A stretch of 64,000 bases of DNA from Anianabacter salinae. Its GTDB lineage: Bacteria > Pseudomonadota > Alphaproteobacteria > Rhodobacterales > Rhodobacteraceae. Where the stretch lies: contig NZ_JAHQZS010000008.1 of assembly GCF_019061145.1 (NCBI RefSeq), forward strand, positions 1 to 64,000, given 5' to 3'. The notes below the pieces were generated by a model, which made no database searches, was not told where the DNA came from, and saw nothing but the letters and a program-made list of their open reading frames with translations. A program made the translations under genes and the position numbers. Of the stretch, positions 59,678 to 64,000 are shown one piece after another (the first letter of the stretch is position 1; each line of letters starts with the position of its first letter).

Positions 59678-60226
59678 TCAAGGGCGCGCGAGGGAACGGG
59701 CGGGGTTCCCCGCGACGGTCGCCCCTGCGGCCACGTCGCGCGTCACGACCGCGCCCGCGCCGATGATCGCATCGTCGCCCACGGTGATGCCGGGAAGAAG
59801 GATTGCGCCGCCGCCGATCCAGACATTGCGCCCGATGGTGACGTGGCGCCCCAGTTCCAGCCCTGCGTCGCGGGTGGCAGCATCGCGCGGGTGGTCGGCG
59901 GTCAGGATTTGCACCTGCGGGCCGATCTGGGTGAGATCACCGATGTGGACCGGGCAGACATCAAGGATCACGCAGCCATAGTTCAGGAACACGCCTGCGC
60001 CGAGATGAATGTTGCTGCCATAGTCGACGAAGAACGGGGCGCGGATCGCCCCGCGCGGTCCCTTCGAGCCCAGCAACCCGGCAAGAATCCCGTCCCGTTC
60101 GGCGTCGCCGACGATGGTGGCGTTGTAGGCGCGCATCAATTCCTGCGCGCGCCGCCGCCGCGCGGCAAGGTCGGCGTCGCCCGGGTCGTAAAGATCGCCC
60201 GCAATCATCTTGTCCCATTCGGTCAT
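59678..60226 (-). CDS. Sugar O-acetyltransferase, maltose/galactoside type (Maa/NodL-like)
   Basis: A 182-residue hexapeptide-repeat acetyltransferase. It has an N-terminal Mac domain (about 3-55, MIAGDLYDPGDADLAARRRRA) and then left-handed beta-helix repeats with FFVDYGSNIHLGAGVFLNYGC, the catalytic histidine in TADHPRDAATRD, and RNVWIGGGAILLPGITVG. It transfers acetyl from acetyl-CoA to a sugar; the acceptor is unknown. It is 50 bp upstream of the Fe-S carrier on the same strand, without evident functional link. Confidence 0.88.
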   Translation of the reverse strand: MTEWDKMIAGDLYDPGDADLAARRRRAQELMRAYNATIVGDAERDGILAGLLGSKGPRGAIRAPFFVDYGSNIHLGAGVFLNYGCVILDVCPVHIGDLTQIGPQVQILTADHPRDAATRDAGLELGRHVTIGRNVWIGGGAILLPGITVGDDAIIGAGAVVTRDVAAGATVAGNPARSLARP

Positions 60227-60323
60227 GGCACGAACATGTCGGGCGCAGCGGGCGAAGGCCATAGCGAAAAGGCGAGGCCGAAGCCCCGCCTTTCCCTGTC
60301 TTTCAACGCGTGTGCGCGGGGCC

Positions 60324-61559
60324 TTAGAGGCCCTTGCAGTTGGCGTAGTAGGTTACGGTCGCGGGCCAGTCCGAGAACACGCCGATCACGCCGACATCCT
60401 GCGCCAGAACGTCGAGGATCTCGAAATAGTCGCCGTCATTGTCGATGGCGTCGGTCACGGTGTGGAAATACCAGCCGCCGCCGGTGGCCAGCGGGCCCGA
60501 CCGCTCCAGCGTCCAGGCGATGATGCCGATGTCGGCGGCCTTGAGCTGCTTGGCCAGTTCCGATGCAACGATCTCGCCATTCTCAAGCGTCACGAGGAAG
60601 GGCATCGCCGGGGCGACATAGTTCACGCCCATCGCCTTGAGGTCGGCGGGAACGAAGGTCCAGGTGGCCGGGTCCATACCGTCGAAGCCTTCGACCGACG
60701 AGTCGTCCACGAGGTACACGGCCTGCGCGCCGAACTCTGGCTCGTTCTCGACCCAGTACTTCACGTCTTCGAAGTTGAACGACTGCGGCCAGACGCGGGA
60801 CGGGTCAATGCCTGCGTCCTTGTACTCGTCGATCATCTTCTGGGCATAGTCGGCCTGGCTGAAGCCGTCATAGGGCATTTCGACCGAGGCTGATTTCAGC
60901 TCGGGCGTGAAGTCGGCGCCAAGGCCGTCGAACAGCGCGATCGATTCCGCATGGGTCATCAGCGTCGCTTCGTTGACGTAGAGATCGGTGCGGAAATCGG
61001 CGGTGCCGCCAAGGTACTCTTCAGCGGTGCTGGCGGCGCGGTTCGCGGCGTCCATCTTCGGTTTCAGGGTCTGGAACTCGGCCAGCGTCAGGTCCGACGT
61101 GCGGCATTCGGCCGAGGCGCCGGTGTCACCCGAGGCAGGCGTGAACGGCGTGGTGCACTTTTCCGCAAGGTCGGTGACGACGATGTTGGTGGTGGTGTGC
61201 AGGTCGTTCTGCGCGTGGCGGCAGACCAGTTCCTTGTCGGCGGTGAAGGTCACGTCGCACTCAAGGATGCCTGCGCCCATCTGGACGGCCGCGACGTTGG
61301 ATTCGACCGTGTGCTCGGGGAACATCAGCGGCGCGCCGCGGTGCCCGATCGAGAACTTCGATTGCGTGGGCGTCTGGCCCATGCAGGACATCAGCTCGGT
61401 CTTCAGCTCGCTGTCGGCCATCTTCGAGACCAGGTAAGCGGGGCGCGGGCCATAGCCTGTCTGGGCGGCGCCGGACATCCCGCCGTGGCTGGCGGCGAAT
61501 GCGGGGACCGCAGTTCCAGCCAGAAGGGCCGCCGCGGTCGCAATGCGAAGTGCGTTCAT
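60324..61559 (-). CDS. glpQ: Periplasmic glycerophosphodiester phosphodiesterase GlpQ
   Basis: Cleaves glycerophosphodiesters to glycerol 3-phosphate and alcohols in the periplasm. The 411-residue protein has a signal peptide (1-22, ending PAFAAS) and the GDPD-domain motifs [15 protein letters not shown] (catalytic His-Arg and Glu), [19 protein letters not shown], and the late [14 protein letters not shown] end. It has long inserts, as in the calcium-dependent GlpQ group. No ugp transporter genes are adjacent. Confidence 0.88.
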   Translation of the reverse strand: MNALRIATAAALLAGTAVPAFAASHGGMSGAAQTGYGPRPAYLVSKMADSELKTELMSCMGQTPTQSKFSIGHRGAPLMFPEHTVESNVAAVQMGAGILECDVTFTADKELVCRHAQNDLHTTTNIVVTDLAEKCTTPFTPASGDTGASAECRTSDLTLAEFQTLKPKMDAANRAASTAEEYLGGTADFRTDLYVNEATLMTHAESIALFDGLGADFTPELKSASVEMPYDGFSQADYAQKMIDEYKDAGIDPSRVWPQSFNFEDVKYWVENEPEFGAQAVYLVDDSSVEGFDGMDPATWTFVPADLKAMGVNYVAPAMPFLVTLENGEIVASELAKQLKAADIGIIAWTLERSGPLATGGGWYFHTVTDAIDNDGDYFEILDVLAQDVGVIGVFSDWPATVTYYANCKGL

Positions 61560-61675
61560 GATCGTCTCCGTTAGGTGTGTCGAACGGAGACGGTGTGGTC
61601 GGTCAACGTGACGCTGGCGCTAACGGGATATGACGGGCAGGCGAAGCTTCGGTAACAACGGGGCGACTGATGGGC

Positions 61676-62041
61676 CTACATGAACCCCAGTTCAAGCCGC
61701 GCCTCGTCCGACATCATGTCCATGCCCCAGGGCGGATCCCACGTCAGATCCACATCGACCTGTTTCACCCCTGCGATGGGTTCGATGGCTTCCGCGACCC
61801 AGCCCGGCATCTCGCCCGCGACGGGGCAGCCGGGGGCCGTCAGCGTCATGATGACGTTGACCGCGTTCTCGGCGTCGATCTCGACCGTGTAGACAAGGCC
61901 GAGGTCATAGATGTTCACCGGAATTTCCGGATCATACACCGACCGGCACGCCTCGACGACGCTGTCGTAAAGCGGATGGTCCGTGCTGGACGGCTTGATG
62001 AGGGGCGTGCCCTCGAGGTGTCCGGTGGTCTCGGCAGTCAT
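61676..62041 (-). CDS. sufT: Fe-S assembly factor SufT (DUF59/MIP18 family)
   Basis: A 121-residue MIP18-type protein: YDSVVEACRSVYDPEIPVNI, YDLGLVYTVEID, VNVIMTLTAPGCPVAGEMPG with the conserved reactive cysteine, and VDVDLTWDPPWGMDMMSDEAR, the hallmark end. SufT helps mature Fe-S proteins under high demand. In many alphaproteobacteria it is encoded beside sufA and suf genes; the A-type carrier lies 2 kb away on the same strand. Confidence 0.9.
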   Translation of the reverse strand: MTAETTGHLEGTPLIKPSSTDHPLYDSVVEACRSVYDPEIPVNIYDLGLVYTVEIDAENAVNVIMTLTAPGCPVAGEMPGWVAEAIEPIAGVKQVDVDLTWDPPWGMDMMSDEARLELGFM

Positions 62042-62110
62042 GGCGGCCTCGCAGTATTTCCGAGTGAAGATATAAGGTTTATCCCTGCCGCGTAAAGGCC
62101 GCAGCCGGGG

Positions 62111-63514
62111 TCAGTCGTCCGGCAGGCTGCGCTTTCTGCGCGGCATCGGGCGCACCCGCTTCTCGATGTCCTCGTAGACCAGCGCGGCGATGTTCTTGGA
62201 CGTGGCCTTTTCGATGCCCTCGAGACCGGGCGACGAGTTCACCTCAAGCACCTTCGCACCATCGTCTGAGCGCAGCAGATCGACGCCCGCCATGTTCAGC
62301 CGGAACGCGCGCGCGGCCCGGATGGCGGTGTCGCGTTCGGCCTTGGTGATGCGGACAAGCACCGCCGATCCGCCCTGATGCAGGTTCGAGCGGAATTCCC
62401 CCGCCGCCGCCGTGCGCTTGATCGCCGCGACGACCTTGTTGCCCACGACGAAGCAGCGGATGTCCTCGCCGTTGGCTTCCTTGACGAAATGCTGGACCAG
62501 AAAGTTGGCCTTGAGCCCGCGAAACGCCGAGATCACCGATTGCGCCGCCTTCTGCGTCTCGGCCAGCACCACGCCCTTGCCTTGCGTCGATTCCAGCAGC
62601 TTCACGATGAGCGGCGCGCGGCCGACCAGCTTAATCAGGTTGTCGGTGTCCTTGGGGGACGAGGCGAAGGCGGTCGCGGGCATCCCGATCTTGTGCCGGG
62701 CGAGGATCTGGTGGGCATATAGCTTGTCGCGGCTGGCGGTGATGCCTTCGGAGCCGTTCACGCAATACGTGCCGATGGTCTCGAACTGGCGGATCACGGC
62801 GGTGCCGTAGGGCGTGATCGAGGACCCGATGCGCGGGATCACCGCATCGTAGCGCGGCAGGCGCTCGCCGTCGTAATGCACCTCGGGCGACATCGCGTTG
62901 ATCGCCATGTAGCAGCGCGCGGTGTCGATGATCTCGACCACATGGCCGCGCTTTTCGCCCTCGTCCACAAGCCGCGTAGTGGAATAGTTCGTCGCCTCGC
63001 GGCTCAGCACCGCGACCCGCAAGGTGCGGTCCGGCTGCGCCTCGCGCAGGCGGGCGGAATGGTAAACGTCGTAGCTTAGTTCAGGCTGACAGCGCTTCTC
63101 GGACGGCACGACGACCATGTCCTCGGCCAGCGCCTGACGGCCCAGAAGCATCCGGTAGGCCATGCTTCCCCGGTCGGTCAGCGTCACCTCGATGGGCCAT
63201 TGCCGCTCACCCATCTGCACCTGCGTTTCGATGACATAGCGGTATTCCGCCTCGCCGTTCGAGGAAATCACCTCGCGCCGGTCGACGATGGGCGCCGAGC
63301 AGGGGATCGCAAGATCGTACTGGCCGGGAATCGGGTGCACGGCAAAACGGATGCGTGGGCGGGCGGCGGGGCCGAAGGGCTCGATGTCAGACGCATGCAG
63401 CGCAGAGGTGCGCGCGCCCGTGTCGACCTTTGCTTTCAGGGCGGGAAGGCCCAGCTTTGGCAGGGCTACCCATTCCTCCCACCCAAGGCGAAACGTCTGG
63501 TCGAGGTCGGGCAT
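62111..63514 (-). CDS. rimK: RimB-RimK fusion: aspartic-protease-like domain plus ATP-grasp ligase
   Basis: A 467-residue two-domain protein. Residues about 5-145 match the RimB/DUF785 'ATP-dependent zinc protease' type with the retropepsin-like motif [14 protein letters not shown]. Residues about 165-460 are a RimK-type ATP-grasp amide ligase, with [60 protein letters not shown] and [18 protein letters not shown]. RimK adds glutamates to ribosomal protein S6 in E. coli and RimB modifies RimK activity; fusion of the two implies one function. The start at 63514 is the first Met of the protease-like domain. Divergent from tgt. Confidence 0.87.
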   Translation of the reverse strand: MPDLDQTFRLGWEEWVALPKLGLPALKAKVDTGARTSALHASDIEPFGPAARPRIRFAVHPIPGQYDLAIPCSAPIVDRREVISSNGEAEYRYVIETQVQMGERQWPIEVTLTDRGSMAYRMLLGRQALAEDMVVVPSEKRCQPELSYDVYHSARLREAQPDRTLRVAVLSREATNYSTTRLVDEGEKRGHVVEIIDTARCYMAINAMSPEVHYDGERLPRYDAVIPRIGSSITPYGTAVIRQFETIGTYCVNGSEGITASRDKLYAHQILARHKIGMPATAFASSPKDTDNLIKLVGRAPLIVKLLESTQGKGVVLAETQKAAQSVISAFRGLKANFLVQHFVKEANGEDIRCFVVGNKVVAAIKRTAAAGEFRSNLHQGGSAVLVRITKAERDTAIRAARAFRLNMAGVDLLRSDDGAKVLEVNSSPGLEGIEKATSKNIAALVYEDIEKRVRPMPRRKRSLPDD

Positions 63515-63586
63515 CCGGGGTCTCCCTTGGCAAGCCGGGCGAAATCGCCCTAGAACCGGGGCTTCGCACGGGCGGGCAAAGCACAG

Positions 63587-64000
63587 ATGACAGAGCGGTT
63601 CAAATTCGATCTTGAGGCGACGGACGGGCGCGCGCGTTCCGGGGCGATCACCACCCCGCGCGGCGTGATCCGCACCCCGGCCTTCATGCCGGTCGGCACG
63701 GCGGCCACGGTCAAGGGGATGCTGCCGGGATCGGTGCGCGCAACCGGCGCCGACATCCTGCTTGGCAACACCTATCACCTGATGCTGCGTCCGACCGCCG
63801 AACGGATCGACCGGCTGGGCGGGCTGCACCGGTTCATGAACTGGGATGGGCCGATCCTCACGGACTCGGGCGGCTTTCAGGTGATGAGCCTGTCCGACTT
63901 GCGCAAGCTGACCGAGCACGGCGTGACATTCCGCAGCCATATCGACGGGTCAAAGCACGAACTGACGCCAGAGAGGTCGATGGAAATCCAGCGGCTTCTG
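63587..64000 (+). CDS. tgt: Queuine tRNA-ribosyltransferase (partial, cut by the window end)
   Basis: Exchanges guanine 34 for the queuosine precursor in tRNAs with GUN anticodons. Only the first 138 codons are present, of about 375 in full-length enzymes. Visible are [60 protein letters not shown] with the active-site aspartate, and [18 protein letters not shown] at 63587. The rest lies beyond the window. Confidence 0.95.
   Translation, partial: MTERFKFDLEATDGRARSGAITTPRGVIRTPAFMPVGTAATVKGMLPGSVRATGADILLGNTYHLMLRPTAERIDRLGGLHRFMNWDGPILTDSGGFQVMSLSDLRKLTEHGVTFRSHIDGSKHELTPERSMEIQRLL

Noticed and set aside
1-64000. Prophage, insertion sequence, integron or toxin-antitoxin genes
   Set aside because: No transposase, integrase, phage structural or toxin-like protein was recognised; all large genes are housekeeping, metabolic or transport functions.

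Overview
The window is about 64 kb of very GC-rich chromosomal DNA with no phage, plasmid, transposase or CRISPR genes. Gene content points to an alphaproteobacterium of the family Rhodobacteraceae (Rhodobacter/Roseobacter relatives): a DUF1127 gene followed by an array of CCUCCUCCC-loop small RNAs, an UpsM-like terminator ahead of mraZ, a GcvT-free Frc-type fructose ABC operon, a Suv3-like helicase, CarD, SufT and an EpmA/EF-P pair. I cannot name the genus. Most genes are tightly packed, and many joined pairs share an ATGA stop/start overlap.

Layout. 1-92 is a pure G/C run that looks like a sequence-end artefact. 190-4594 (minus) is lptD-surA-pdxA, outer-membrane biogenesis plus vitamin B6. 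4752-6685 is pepA-holC. 6770-11755 (minus) holds an acyltransferase, a PfpI-family protein, an SDR and pepN. 11888-16611 (plus) holds two small proteins, malate synthase G, a GlcG-like protein, a class I glutamine-amidotransferase hydrolase and a PaaI-type thioesterase. 17509-20567 is a tripartite tricarboxylate transporter (tctCBA), separated by a two-way terminator from tRNA-Gly(GCC). Then come lldD, a small protein of unknown function and pcrA/uvrD.

The centrepiece is 25120-25867 on the minus strand: a 71-residue DUF1127 protein (CcaF1-like) followed directly by ten hairpins that all show the same 12-nt CU-rich loop, arranged as five two-hairpin units with a period of about 109 bp. This is the CcsR/'cuckoo' small-RNA family known from Rhodobacter sphaeroides, where four copies are described; here I count five. 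Back to back with it, an UpsM-like leader RNA precedes the dcw cluster (mraZ rsmH ftsL ftsI murE murF mraY ... murD).

The dcw cluster is interrupted. An epmA/efp pair sits between mraY and murD, bracketed by copies of a dispersed palindromic repeat, and after murD the expected ftsW-murG-murC-ftsQAZ part is replaced by a convergent frcBCA-frcK-fsa operon with a divergent ROK regulator. The same repeat occurs six times in the window, always between genes.

The right third holds a DNA-repair operon (beta-CASP exonuclease, alpha/beta hydrolase, ATP-dependent ligase), the complete Anbu operon (ATP-grasp, alpha-E, transglutaminase, proteasome-like Anbu), an FAH-family hydrolase, a lysophospholipase and SCP2 protein. 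It continues with a TPR protein, Suv3-like helicase, S4 protein, ferredoxin and CarD. Opposite these lie an A-type Fe-S carrier, acetyltransferase, GlpQ, SufT and a RimB-RimK fusion. The window ends inside tgt.
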